From an uncultured Oscillospiraceae bacterium (lineage in GTDB: Bacteria > Bacillota > Clostridia > Oscillospirales > Acutalibacteraceae): 64,000 bases of DNA. The notes under the pieces were generated by a model. The model ran no database searches and was not told the origin of the DNA. It worked only from the letters and a program-made list of their open reading frames with translations. Positions 49,891 through 57,709 of this stretch are shown piece by piece. The stretch is from positions 1 to 64,000 of the forward strand of contig URCA01000014.1 of NCBI GenBank assembly GCA_900546265.1, in the 5' to 3' direction. Position 1 is the first letter of the stretch. Every line of letters begins with the position of its first letter. The translations under genes were made by a program, and so were the position numbers.

Positions 49891-51544
49891 GACTGTCACT
49901 CTCCTTGTTCAATTCCCGGATGAGGCCCGCCAGGTTGGGCACCGCGCCCCGGGGCAGGCGGCTGAGATACTGCGCCGGGGTGATGACCTCCCGGTCGAAC
50001 AGATTATCGAGGGTCTGCACCGCCCGGCTCTCGCTGAACAGGGTGGAGGCCCCCACGTCCACCCGCACATGCAGCAGCAAATCCCGCCAGCGGTTTCCGT
50101 CAAAGGGCAGATACCACGTCCCCCGCTCGTCCTGGATTTTCAGGCTCCGCCGGCCGTATTGGGTGATCCAGAACTCCGCCCACACCCGGGCCGCGTCCTC
50201 GCAGAAGCCGTAGAAGCGGTTCTGCACCACCTGCAGGGGCAGGATGGCCGCTTCCCGCACCGCCACAATGGCGGAGGTGTTGTCCGGGCGCACATCCCCC
50301 AGCACGGCGTTGTTGACCCCCGCCTGGGCCAGGGTGTTCTCGATGAGGGAAGCGATGTTCTGGTCGAACTGGGGGGAAAAGGCGGGCGGGCTGACGTACC
50401 GGATGGCCTTGTCCGCGTCCTCCCCGGTGCCGAAGACCTGTACCACCTGGCCCGGGTCGTTGGTGATGGGCTGGGTCACCACGTCGCCGTTGACCACCAT
50501 GATGGGCATGCCCATCATCATCACGGCCCAGACGCTGGCGGTGATCATCCGGTTGATGGCGATCTGGTTGGGGATGAGGTAGGTGATTTCGCTTTCCCCG
50601 TAGGCGCCGCCCCGGCCCCGCTCCCAGCGGAAGACGGCCAGAGGGTACAGCCGCACCCCCAAATCCCAGGGCGGGCGCACCACCACGCCCCGGCAGACCT
50701 GGGCCGCCATGATGGTGTACCGCTCCCCCGTCTCGTCCCACTCCTTCCAGAAGCGGGTCAGCAGGGTGGCCTTTCGGCCGCCGGGCGCGTCCTCGTCCTC
50801 GGGCAGGGGGCCCTCCCGGTCGGGGACGATGTTCCGCCAGTCGGGGCAGCCCCGCCGCCGGGCCTGCCGCCGCAGATCGTCCACGCCCCGCCGCTGGGCG
50901 ATGAGGATATAGGGCTGGGCCTGCACATCCTCCTCCGCCGGGTCGCCGAAGAAAACGCTGTCGATGTCCAGCACCTCGCAGGCGATGTCCCCGCCGATGG
51001 GGGCGGTGCGGGAGAAATCGGCGTACTGCCCGGTGGGGATCCCCTCGTCCCAATAGGTGTACAGCACGCCGGTGCCGGTGATGTAGGCGTCCCGCAGCAC
51101 CCGATCCTTCAGGTCGGTGAAATTCACCCGTTCGGCGGTGACGCGGAAGTAATCGGACAGCGCCGAGGCCACCAGGGCCGCTTCCTCCTCCGGGGAGGCG
51201 GCGGCGGTCGGCTTACCTCCGGCCCCCGCGTCCCGCAGGCGTTCCACCGCCCGGAGGGTGGCGGCGGTGGCGGGGACGCCCTCCGCCGTGTATTCCACCG
51301 CCACCGGCGCCGCGCCCACCACCGCCATCTTGTAGTCGGCGATGCGCTTGATGATGTTGTGCCGCACCAGGGGGCGGCTCTCGCCGCAGCGGGCGCCGTG
51401 CCACTGGTCGCCGATATAGAACCGGCCGTTTATCCGGTTCTGCTCGGCCATGCCCCGCCCGCCCAGGGCGTTTTTGTAGCGGAGGCCCGCCCGGTATTCC
51501 CGGAACAGGCTGTCCGGGAGATTATGCGGATCCATGGGGTTCAT
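49814..51544 (-). CDS. Phage portal protein
   Basis: 576 residues. RFYIGDQWHGARCGESRPLV and RHNIIKRIADYKMAVVGAAP open a long helical/beta mix, with VRDAYITGTGVLYTYWDEG-like crown and wing segments and ITYLIPNQIAINRMITASVW as the probable tunnel-loop region. Such dodecameric rings sit at one capsid vertex and take up DNA with the terminase. Its ATG overlaps the stop of the 88-residue gene as ATGA, so coupling is likely. A second ATG three codons on is possible. The C-terminus is Ser/Asp-rich. Confidence 0.85.
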   Translation of the reverse strand: MNPMDPHNLPDSLFREYRAGLRYKNALGGRGMAEQNRINGRFYIGDQWHGARCGESRPLVRHNIIKRIADYKMAVVGAAPVAVEYTAEGVPATAATLRAVERLRDAGAGGKPTAAASPEEEAALVASALSDYFRVTAERVNFTDLKDRVLRDAYITGTGVLYTYWDEGIPTGQYADFSRTAPIGGDIACEVLDIDSVFFGDPAEEDVQAQPYILIAQRRGVDDLRRQARRRGCPDWRNIVPDREGPLPEDEDAPGGRKATLLTRFWKEWDETGERYTIMAAQVCRGVVVRPPWDLGVRLYPLAVFRWERGRGGAYGESEITYLIPNQIAINRMITASVWAVMMMGMPIMVVNGDVVTQPITNDPGQVVQVFGTGEDADKAIRYVSPPAFSPQFDQNIASLIENTLAQAGVNNAVLGDVRPDNTSAIVAVREAAILPLQVVQNRFYGFCEDAARVWAEFWITQYGRRSLKIQDERGTWYLPFDGNRWRDLLLHVRVDVGASTLFSESRAVQTLDNLFDREVITPAQYLSRLPRGAVPNLAGLIRELNKESDSHEAEDSGSHPAGESANGRNDAGGDA

Positions 51545-51807
51545 CCGTCCTTTCCTGTCTGCTCATCGGGAGGCGGCATCTCGCCGCCGTCGTAATGGAG
51601 AAAATTGTAGAGCGCCCGCCAGTCCTCCTTCGGCAGAGGTGGAAGGGGGCGCGGCGGCCCGTCCTCCGGCCGCCGGGAAGGGATTTCCCGGGAAATGGCC
51701 GCCCGGCGTTTGGCCGCTATTGGGCCGAGGCGGGCCGTATAGCGGCCCGCGGCGAACAGCAGCAGGCCGACCGCGGCCCCGGCCAGGCCGAGAATCATAT
51801 CGAGCAT
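51541..51807 (-). CDS. Small single-span membrane protein in phage module
   Basis: 88 residues with one N-terminal hydrophobic segment (MLDMILGLAGAAVGLLLFAA), a basic stretch and a Pro/Arg-rich tail ending DWRALYNFLHYDGGEMPPPD. AAAGGAGG stands nine bases before the ATG at 51807. It lies between terminase and portal and overlaps the portal start. It might be a holin-like or membrane-docking protein, but one span and no partner lysin make that uncertain. Confidence 0.7.
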   Translation of the reverse strand: MLDMILGLAGAAVGLLLFAAGRYTARLGPIAAKRRAAISREIPSRRPEDGPPRPLPPLPKEDWRALYNFLHYDGGEMPPPDEQTGKDG

Positions 51808-51887
51808 GGGAGAGTACCTCCTTTTTATGGTTGTGAGTCCTATCAAGCGAACTGTGCGGTTCGCAGAACCCCGTGGCTGCCTTGTAG

Positions 51888-51906
51888 GGGCGAGCATGGC
51901 TCGCCC
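51888..51906. repeat. REP-like palindrome, copy 2
   Basis: GGGCGAGC-ATG-GCTCGCCC inside a unit of about 35 bases that starts GGCTGCCTTGTA. The unit is repeated exactly at 52050. The 290-base space 51808-52098 holds both copies and, between them, a hairpin around TTCTTTTTC/GAAAAAGAA near 52010, but no gene that I can support. Confidence 0.8.
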
Positions 51907-52049
51907 GCCGTGGGGGAGTTCTGTACGGTTATGCCCTATCGGGCTTGGCGAAGATGTGCGGGGGAGTACCCCGTGCTCTTATTTCGCCAATATGGCGCCC
52001 GCACCCTTTCTTTTTCGTGCGTGAAAAAGAACTAGCGGCTGCCTTGTAG

Positions 52050-52068
52050 GGGCGAGCATGGCTCGCCC
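52050..52068. repeat. REP-like palindrome, copy 3
   Basis: Same core and the same 35-base unit as copy 2, 162 bases further on in direct orientation, just past the terminase stop. Confidence 0.8.
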
Positions 52069-52098
52069 GCCAATCAGCGTCTATCTGCGGCTCCCCCC

Positions 52099-53388
52099 TT
52101 ATCCCCATCCTCCCGCCACATCCTCCGGGCGGATCAGCCGCCCTGCCTCCACCCGGCCCGGCTGGCGATCCACCGCCGGCACGTCCGCCATGGCGTACCG
52201 CAGCGCGTCCATCAGATGGTTCCCGCTGTCGATGGGGCGGCCGCTCGGCCGGCCGTCCCGCCCGGTCTCCCAGGCGTAGCCCGCCAGCTCCCGCGCCGTG
52301 TGGACGCACCGGGGATGAATCACCATGTCGTATTCCTGCAGCCGCGCGATGCCGCTGCGGATGGAATCCGGCCCCTTGACCGCCGCCCGCAGCCGGGTGA
52401 TCCCCAGCCGCCGCAGCTCTTCGTTGGATTTTGGCTCCGCGCTGTCCGCCCGGATCCGCTCCTTGGCCGCCCCCTTGGCCCGCAGCATGGCCGCGATGTC
52501 GCTGTTGAGCATCCGCACCTGGTAATGCTCGTCGTAGACGTACAGCCGCTTGTCCGCCGGGCTGACCGCCGCCGCGATAAACGCCGTGGGGTCGTTGGCA
52601 TAGCCATAGTCCAGCCCGAACACCCGCCGGTAAGCCGCCGGCAGCGCCCTCTCGTCGAAGGGGGCCACCTCCCACCGTTCGAACACCAGCCCCTCGGTCA
52701 CGCCCCATTCCCCCAGCCCCGCCACCGCGTACCGCCTGGGCTGCCGCGCCTTCATGGCCGCGAACACCGCCCGGTCCGTCTCGTCCAGGAACTCGTTGCC
52801 CCGGTAATCGGTGGTCATGGCCAGCACGTCCTCCCCCGGATGGTCGAAGAATCGGGCCTTCAGCCAGTGCCGCCCGTCCCAGGGGTTGAAGGTCAGGGTG
52901 GTCTGCTTGAACAAGGGCGGTTCCACCCGGCCCCGGGGCGCCGAAAGATCCAGCTTGTCGAATTCCTCCTCCGCGGTGATTTCGTACGCCTCCTCCACCC
53001 AGACCCAGCAAAGCGTTCCCGTCTCCACCGTGGTGGAGGCCAGCTTCTCGGCGCTGTCGAACCCCCGGAACAGAATCCGCTGCCCCGTGGGCTTGTACCA
53101 GAGCATCAGCGGCTCGAGCGACGCGCCCCACAGATGCTCCACCCCCAGCCGCCGGATGGCCCACCGCAGCTGGGCGAAGGTGCTGTCCCGATGGGTGCGC
53201 TGCACCGCCCGCACCACCAGCAGGTTGGCCCCCGGCAGCCGCATCAGGTGATAGATGTACCATAGGGCCGCCGTGCAGGATTTTTTGGAGGCCTTGCCCC
53301 CCTTGACCGCCCGGTACCGCTTGCGGCAGTTCCAGAACGCGCCGTAGCCGCCCCCCACCAGCGCCGGGATATCCACCTCACCGCCCAT
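52099..53388 (-). CDS. Phage terminase large subunit (PBSX family)
   Basis: 429 residues. ATPase part: Walker-A-like RAVKGGKASKKSCTAALW near 27-44, Walker B LCWVWVEEAYEI near 130, motif III TFNPWDGRHWL. Nuclease part: VFGLDYGYANDPTAFIAAAV near 270 with the first metal Asp, and IDSGNHLMDALRYAM at the end with the last Asp. It cuts and pumps DNA into the procapsid through the portal. The motifs look intact. Its start overlaps the 55-codon gene upstream by 11 bases; the ribosome site is weak, which suggests coupling. Confidence 0.92.
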   Translation of the reverse strand: MGGEVDIPALVGGGYGAFWNCRKRYRAVKGGKASKKSCTAALWYIYHLMRLPGANLLVVRAVQRTHRDSTFAQLRWAIRRLGVEHLWGASLEPLMLWYKPTGQRILFRGFDSAEKLASTTVETGTLCWVWVEEAYEITAEEEFDKLDLSAPRGRVEPPLFKQTTLTFNPWDGRHWLKARFFDHPGEDVLAMTTDYRGNEFLDETDRAVFAAMKARQPRRYAVAGLGEWGVTEGLVFERWEVAPFDERALPAAYRRVFGLDYGYANDPTAFIAAAVSPADKRLYVYDEHYQVRMLNSDIAAMLRAKGAAKERIRADSAEPKSNEELRRLGITRLRAAVKGPDSIRSGIARLQEYDMVIHPRCVHTARELAGYAWETGRDGRPSGRPIDSGNHLMDALRYAMADVPAVDRQPGRVEAGRLIRPEDVAGGWG

Positions 53389-53545
53389 AGCCCCGCAGGC
53401 CGCGCAGCACCTCGGACACCTCCCCGATTTCCGCGTCCAGCACCGCCAGCCGTCTCTCGAAAAGCAGCCGCTGGCCGCTCAGCTCCTCCCGCCGCTCCAG
53501 CAGGGCGGCCAGCGTTTGCTCATACTCCCGTATCAAATCGTCCAC
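53378..53545 (-). CDS. Small coiled-coil protein in phage packaging module
   Basis: 55 residues from a GTG at 53545 (GGCGGGG five bases ahead): VDDLIREYEQTLAALLERRE, then heptad-like ELSGQRLLFERRLAVLDAEI. It is a predicted coiled coil. An ATG at 53569 is an alternative start. It overlaps both neighbours by about 12 bases. Small coiled-coil proteins often sit between TerS and TerL in Clostridia phages; function unknown. Confidence 0.65.
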   Translation of the reverse strand: MDDLIREYEQTLAALLERREELSGQRLLFERRLAVLDAEIGEVSEVLRGLRGYGR

Positions 53546-53808
53546 GACGTCCCCGCCTTTTCGTCCCATTGCACGATGCCGCCCTGGTCGAGAGGCGTGA
53601 TCATCTTCCAGCCATAGCCCCGCACCTTCCAGAGCTTGAGCGCCAGCGCCAGTATCTTCTCGCCCAGCGCTCTGTTCCGCCGCTTGAAAAACGGCTTCCA
53701 CCGGGCATCCTGCAGCCGGCTGCGCCGGTAGAGCAGCTTCATCATCCGCACATCCCCGGCCATGGCGTCCCATTCCTGTTCCTTTTCCATTTGCGCATAC
53801 CATCCCAT
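53533..53808 (-). CDS. Small basic phage protein
   Basis: 91 residues, rich in Lys/Arg/Trp (LLYRRSRLQDARWKPFFKRR, ALALKLWKVRGYGWKMITPL). GGAGG stands eight bases before the ATG. It follows TerS directly. It has no recognised domain; the basic character suggests nucleic-acid contact, which is inference. Confidence 0.68.
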   Translation of the reverse strand: MGWYAQMEKEQEWDAMAGDVRMMKLLYRRSRLQDARWKPFFKRRNRALGEKILALALKLWKVRGYGWKMITPLDQGGIVQWDEKAGTSWTI

Positions 53809-53811
53809 TTG

Positions 53812-54189
53812 TCATTCCTCCAGCCGGTCGCCGCCGGTGAAGCAGACCGGGGCCTTGCTCTCCCCGCCCTCGCTGCCCAGCGCGCCGTAATTTTTCAGAT
53901 ACGCTTGATGCATGGAGGCCCCGCCTCCCTTGGATAAGGCGTGCTCCACCACGCTCGCCATGGCCTCGCCGTAGGCCCGGCGGAGAACCCGCAGAGCTCT
54001 CTCATCCTTTACGCCTCCGGCCGGCCCGCCCTCCGCCGCCGCCCGCAGCTCCTCCGGCCGCATCTGCAGCTCGGCCGCCAGCCGTTCCACCGTCAGGGGC
54101 AGCCCCCGCTCCTCGGCGTACTCCCGCGCCCGTCTCACGGCGGCCCGCACCCCGGCCAGCCCGCCGCCCCGCCGCTGTTCCATATCCAT
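53812..54189 (-). CDS. Phage terminase small subunit-like protein
   Basis: 125 residues. A helical N-terminal region with an HTH-like stretch (TVERLAAELQMRPEELRAAA) binds DNA in this class. The C-terminal YLKNYGALGSEGGESKAPVC plus FTGGDRLEE matches the short beta ending (P-V-x-F-x-G-x-D) common in small terminases. AAAGGA lies six bases before the ATG at 54189. It is the first gene of the head operon, behind a leader with operators and a terminator-like hairpin. Confidence 0.78.
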   Translation of the reverse strand: MDMEQRRGGGLAGVRAAVRRAREYAEERGLPLTVERLAAELQMRPEELRAAAEGGPAGGVKDERALRVLRRAYGEAMASVVEHALSKGGGASMHQAYLKNYGALGSEGGESKAPVCFTGGDRLEE

Positions 54190-54205
54190 CCCGCATCCTT
54201 TCTTG

Positions 54206-54220
54206 GTTGCATTATGCAAC
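54206..54220. promoter_or_regulatory. Operator O1 for the phage repressor
   Basis: GTTGCAT-T-ATGCAAC is a perfect palindrome, 16 bases or so ahead of the terS start and next to its ribosome site. A 12-of-15 match lies at 54370-54384 (AGTGCATTTTGCAAC), and a half-site GTTGC at 54409. All three lie in the space between the repressor and terS. Confidence 0.72.
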
Positions 54221-54268
54221 TTCATACAAAGCGCCCAGCGGCGTGGGACGCACCCTTGCCCGCAGCAT

Positions 54269-54318
54269 AAAAAAAGAACCCGGAAGATTCCCACCCCAAA
54301 GGGGCCTCTCCCGAGTTC
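54269..54318 (-). terminator. Leader terminator ahead of the head operon
   Basis: On the minus strand an imperfect stem (GAACTCGG...CCGGGTTC with inner GGCCCC/GGGG pairs) is followed by seven Ts. It sits between the promoter at 54342-54370 and terS, so most transcripts would stop here unless antitermination or read-through occurs. Confidence 0.72.
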
Positions 54319-54341
54319 CGTCGTATCGCTTTGTTAACTCT

Positions 54342-54384
54342 ATGATACACCATTTCCCAGCATTTGTCAAGTGCATTTTGCAAC
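54342..54384 (-). promoter_or_regulatory. Promoter of the head operon with overlapping operator O2
   Basis: -35 TTGACA (54370-54365), 17-base spacer, -10 TATCAT (54347-54342) on the minus strand. Operator O2 (54370-54384) abuts the -35, so repressor binding would block polymerase. Confidence 0.8.
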
Positions 54385-54399
54385 TTTTTTATTTTCCCC

Positions 54400-54428
54400 T
54401 TGGAAAAAGTTGCGAAATATGCTATGCT
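54400..54428 (+). promoter_or_regulatory. Promoter of the repressor gene
   Basis: -35 TTGGAA (54400-54405), 17-base spacer, -10 TATGCT (54423-54428). A half operator GTTGCGAAATATGC lies between the two boxes, fitting autoregulation. The leader to the ATG is about 125 bases. Confidence 0.68.
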
Positions 54429-54560
54429 AGAACCGGAAGGATTCCATCCAGTGGTCGGCTTGGTGCAGGTTTTCCCCGCCAAGCCGCCAGTCTTGATGGA
54501 TTCAACGCTTGCTGTAAGACGACCAGCCCGCCGGCGCCGCCGACCGAAAGGAGAATGCTC

Positions 54561-55199
54561 ATGAATCCGCTGGACAGCGACAATCTCGCGGCCAAACGCC
54601 TGCGCGCCTGCCGCCTGGGCGCGCGGGAAACCCTGGCCCAGATAGGGGCCCTGGCCGGGGTGCATAAATCCACCGTCCTGCGCTGGGAGCGGGGCGATAC
54701 CTCCAAAATCAACCGCCCCACCCTGCGGCTGCTGGCCGAACATTTCGACGTGGATCCCGCCTGGCTGCTGGGCCGGGACGAGCCGGAACCCGCCGCCGAG
54801 AGCCGGACCCGCCCGGTGCCTATCCTGGGCACGGTGCGCGGCGGCGTGGGCGGTGTGGCCGAGGAGGAAATTCTCGGCTATGAGCCGGCTGACGCCTCCC
54901 GCTTCGGCAAGGGGGAGGACTTCTTCTGGCTGCGGGTCACCGGGGACAGCATGGCCCCCGTGCTGTGCGAGGGGGATTTGGTGCTTATCCGCCGGCAGGA
55001 CACGGTGGACAGCGGCCAATACGCCGTGGCCCTGGTGGACGGGGAGGAAGGCCTGGTCAAGCAGGTGTTCCACGGCCCCGGCTGGCTGGAGCTGCGCAGC
55101 GTCAACCCGTACTATCCGCCCCGCCGGTTCGAGGGGGAGGCGCTGGAGCGGGTGCGGCTGCTCGGGCCGGTGGCGGAAAGCCGCCGCCGTTACCTGTAA
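54561..55199 (+). CDS. cI/LexA-like phage repressor (HTH_3 plus S24 peptidase)
   Basis: 212 residues. N-terminal XRE helix-turn-helix (TLAQIGALAGVHKSTVLRWE, LRLLAEHFDVDPAWLLGRDE), then a linker and an S24 domain: cleavage-site-like VRGGVGG, catalytic Ser in FFWLRVTGDSMAPVLCEGDL and Lys in QYAVALVDGEEGLVKQVF. The Ser-Lys pair and the preceding Gly-Gly suggest RecA-stimulated self-cleavage, as in lambda cI. AAAGGAG stands seven bases before the ATG. It faces the head operon across a shared operator region and seems intact. Confidence 0.9.
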   Translation: MNPLDSDNLAAKRLRACRLGARETLAQIGALAGVHKSTVLRWERGDTSKINRPTLRLLAEHFDVDPAWLLGRDEPEPAAESRTRPVPILGTVRGGVGGVAEEEILGYEPADASRFGKGEDFFWLRVTGDSMAPVLCEGDLVLIRRQDTVDSGQYAVALVDGEEGLVKQVFHGPGWLELRSVNPYYPPRRFEGEALERVRLLGPVAESRRRYL

Positions 55200-55645
55200 C
55201 CGGCCCGGTAACATGGCCGGTTACACGGAAAAAGCCAGGCGCCAAGCGGCTTCGCGGGTTTTCCCGGCTGTAACCGGCTCCGCAACATGTTTTCCCAGCC
55301 TCTTTTTTCTGTACCAGTACTAGTCTCTACATCTTTTATAGGAAACCGGTTACAAGTTACAACATCATAAAAAAGCCAGCCGCCATGCGGGCTGAGGGGT
55401 GTTACCGGAGTGTTACTCGATGCCCCTTCAGTAACAAATATTCGTATATACCGTCCATAAACCCATCACATTTTTAGACGATCCTTGAATTGTCATGTCG
55501 AACACCCTTACGGGCGACAGCGGTTTCTGGTAGGAATCTTCCTTTGCCTGGGAGGCCTGCACCAGCCCCCGACGCGTCGATCCATTGTACCCCCTGTATA
55601 ACCCGCCGCCCCCCGTCCGCCCTGCGCGGACACCCCGAACGCGGC
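55200..55645 (+). other. Non-coding stretch with repeated GTTAC/GTAAC motifs
   Basis: No supportable gene. At least eight GTTAC or GTAAC words lie within 230 bases (near 55207, 55219, 55270, 55348, 55356, 55401, 55412, 55431), several as GGTTAC or GTTACCGG. This looks like an iteron-type origin, a decayed phage replication region or regulator sites. The later half (55440-55640) shows no feature that I can name. Confidence 0.4.
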
Positions 55646-55683
55646 AATCCCCCCGCCTTGTGCTAGGGCGGGGGGATTTTTCC
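55646..55683 (+). terminator. Terminator facing plus strand
   Basis: Stem AATCCCCCCGCC/GGCGGGGGGATT with an 9-base loop, then TTTTTCC. It separates the phage-derived block from mrp. Confidence 0.85.
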
Positions 55684-55691
55684 TGTTCCGA

Positions 55692-56522
55692 TTATTTCAG
55701 CAGCGCTTCCACCGCGTCGGCCGCGCCGTCCATTTCCTCGCAGACCACCCGCTCGATCTCCCCGCTGTCGCACAGCCGGGCGATGTCCGCGTTCAGCGGC
55801 AGCTTGGCCAGCACCGGCACGCCCATCTGGGCCGCCGCCTCGTCCAGCCCTTCGCCGAACAGCGGGATCTTCTTCCCGCAGTCGGGGCAGAGCGCGTAGC
55901 TCATGTTCTCCACCAGGCCCAGCACCGGGATGTTCAGCATTCCCGCCATCTTGTGGGCCTTGCCCACCACCATCTGCACCAGGGACTGGGGGGTGGAGAC
56001 GATGACCGTCCCGTCCAGCGGGATGGACTGGTACACCGTCAGCGGCACGTCGCCGGTTCCCGGCGGCATGTCGATGAACAGCACATCCAGCTCGCCCCAG
56101 GCCACGTCGGTCCAGAACTGGGTCACCGCGCCGGAAAGCACCGGACCGCGCCAGACCACCGGCTGATCCTCATGCTCCAGCAGCAGGTTGATGGACATGA
56201 CCTTAATGCCCATGTGGGTTTCTTCCGGCATGATGCCCATGGCCGTGCCCTTGGCCTTGCGGGTGATGCCGAAGGCCTTGGGAATGGAGGGGCCGGTGAT
56301 GTCGGCGTCCAGCACGCCCACCTTGTAGCCTCGGCGGGCCATCAGCACCGCCAGCATGGCCGTGACGGAGGATTTGCCCACGCCGCCCTTGCCGCTGCTG
56401 ACCGCCACCACCCTTTTCACCGCGCTGTACTCGTTGAGAGCGGCATGCGGATCCTGCGGCTCTCCGGCCGAGGGGCACCCCGCCTGGCAGCTTTCGCAGT
56501 CGTGATTGCAGGTTTCGCTCAT
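55692..56522 (-). CDS. Mrp/NBP35-family iron-sulfur carrier ATPase
   Basis: 276 residues. Deviant Walker A SSGKGGVGKSSVTAML near 45, Mrp-type LDADITGPSIPKAFG, IDMPPGTGDVPLTVYQSIPL, and the C-terminal CPDCGKK CxxC pair that bridges a 4Fe-4S cluster in the dimer. The N-terminus SETCNHDCESCQAGCPS adds four cysteines, as in the longer NBP35-like forms. It builds or carries FeS clusters in the cytoplasm. Start at the ATG at 56522, some 12 bases after AAAGGA. No suf or nif genes are adjacent. Confidence 0.93.
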   Translation of the reverse strand: MSETCNHDCESCQAGCPSAGEPQDPHAALNEYSAVKRVVAVSSGKGGVGKSSVTAMLAVLMARRGYKVGVLDADITGPSIPKAFGITRKAKGTAMGIMPEETHMGIKVMSINLLLEHEDQPVVWRGPVLSGAVTQFWTDVAWGELDVLFIDMPPGTGDVPLTVYQSIPLDGTVIVSTPQSLVQMVVGKAHKMAGMLNIPVLGLVENMSYALCPDCGKKIPLFGEGLDEAAAQMGVPVLAKLPLNADIARLCDSGEIERVVCEEMDGAADAVEALLK

Positions 56523-56561
56523 AAGAAAATCGTATCCTTTCTCTTGTAAGATCACTACGCG

Positions 56562-56595
56562 AAAAAACAGCCTGCCGTTCCATGCAGGCTGTTTT
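56562..56595 (-). terminator. Terminator after phosphoglycosyl transferase
   Basis: Perfect 12-bp stem AAAACAGCCTGC/GCAGGCTGTTTT with T run on the minus strand (six A on the left side). Confidence 0.92.
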
Positions 56596-56623
56596 CAGAT
56601 GAATTTCAGGGCTTCCCCGCCCT

Positions 56624-57301
56624 TCAGGCCGAGCGTTCCTTTTTGCAGTGGGTGATCGCCGGGTTAGCGCCTTCCACCACGCCGCTCGAATGCAAGACGT
56701 AACCCACCGTCTTGAGGAGGATCCGGCAGTCGAGCGCCGCGCTCTGGCACCGGGCATACTGCCCGTCCAGCCGCGCCTTTTCCGGCACGGTCACGCAGTC
56801 ACGGCCGCTCACCTGGGCCAGCCCGGTCAGGCCCGGACGGACAGAGGAAGCGCCGTTGCGGCTGCGCAGGCGAAGCAGATCGGTTTCGGTCAGCACCACG
56901 GGGCGCGGCCCCACGAAGCTCATGTCCCCCTTGAGGATGTTCCACAGCTGGGGCAGTTCGTCCAGGCTGAGCTTACGCAGCACGCGGCCGGTGCGGGAAA
57001 TGTAATTCTCCGCACCCACCAGCTGGTGGGTGGCCACGTCGGCCGGGGTCCGGGGGCTCATGGTGCGGAATTTATAAATGCGGAAGGGTTTGTCCCCCCG
57101 CCCCATACGCTCCTGCGAAAAAATCGGCGAGCTCTTGGTGTCCAGTGCGCAAATCAGCGCCACCAGCAGCCCGAGGGGCAGCAACACCAGCAGCATGCAA
57201 AAAGATGCAAGAACGTCAAAAGTCCTCTTCACGAGCAGAAACCCCATTCTGCGGCGTCCGCGTTCTGTATACGAACGATCTAAAAGCAGAATCTTCTGCA
57301 T
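56624..57301 (-). CDS. Short bacterial sugar transferase (polyprenyl-phosphate phosphoglycosyl transferase)
   Basis: 225 residues, monotopic PGT type. Membrane re-entrant helix VKRTFDVLASFCMLLVLLPL, then PIFSQERMGRGDKPFRIYKF RTM, catalytic LSLDELPQLWNILKGDMSFV (Asp-Glu dyad) and GPRPVVLTETDLL, SVRPGLTGLAQVSGR. It moves a phospho-sugar from a UDP-sugar to undecaprenyl phosphate, the first step of a surface glycan. GAAGGAGG stands eight bases before the ATG. No other glycan-assembly genes are adjacent except a divergent paralogue. Confidence 0.92.
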   Translation of the reverse strand: MQKILLLDRSYTERGRRRMGFLLVKRTFDVLASFCMLLVLLPLGLLVALICALDTKSSPIFSQERMGRGDKPFRIYKFRTMSPRTPADVATHQLVGAENYISRTGRVLRKLSLDELPQLWNILKGDMSFVGPRPVVLTETDLLRLRSRNGASSVRPGLTGLAQVSGRDCVTVPEKARLDGQYARCQSAALDCRILLKTVGYVLHSSGVVEGANPAITHCKKERSA

Positions 57302-57420
57302 AAAATTTACCTCCTTCAAGCGCCGGCTTCTTCCAATGACCTGTCCGGCAGCGGCATCGTATTCCCACACGAAGGCAAGTCTTTTTTCCACCAGCGCAGG
57401 ACGTCCCTTGCGCTTATCGT

Positions 57421-57449
57421 ATTATACTATCCCATTCGTCAAAAATCAA
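57421..57449 (-). promoter_or_regulatory. Promoter of the minus-strand sugar transferase
   Basis: -35 TTGATT (57449-57444), 17-base spacer, consensus -10 TATAAT (57426-57421). It lies in the 400-base AT-rich region between the two transferases, which holds only this and the opposing promoter. Confidence 0.78.
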
Positions 57450-57624
57450 GTTTCATTTTTGTAATCAAAATCAATATTGGCATTCCGTTTAACGTCATCT
57501 TAACACGTGGAGACATTTTGTTTAGTATATATAATATTTTATCTTTTTCGCCTCAGAAAAGCGCTTTTTTTCTTTTGGACTTATTGATTAACGAGAAACT
57601 TTTGCCGATTATCCATTATTCCGC

Positions 57625-57653
57625 TTGTTATATTTTTGAACGGGGGATATACT
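57625..57653 (+). promoter_or_regulatory. Promoter of the plus-strand sugar transferase
   Basis: -35 TTGTTA (57625-57630), 17-base spacer, -10 TATACT (57648-57653). Transcription would start near 57660, just before AAAGGGGG at 57679. Confidence 0.7.
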
Positions 57654-57709
57654 AATCTCGTTGTCATTTTTCGTATCTAAAGGGGGACGACCATCTGCTG
57701 TATCGAATC

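Noticed and set aside
45480..55690. Attachment-site direct repeats around the phage module.
   Set aside because: I compared the sequence near 45.4-45.5 kb with that near 55.2-55.7 kb and saw no convincing shared core, and there is no integrase.
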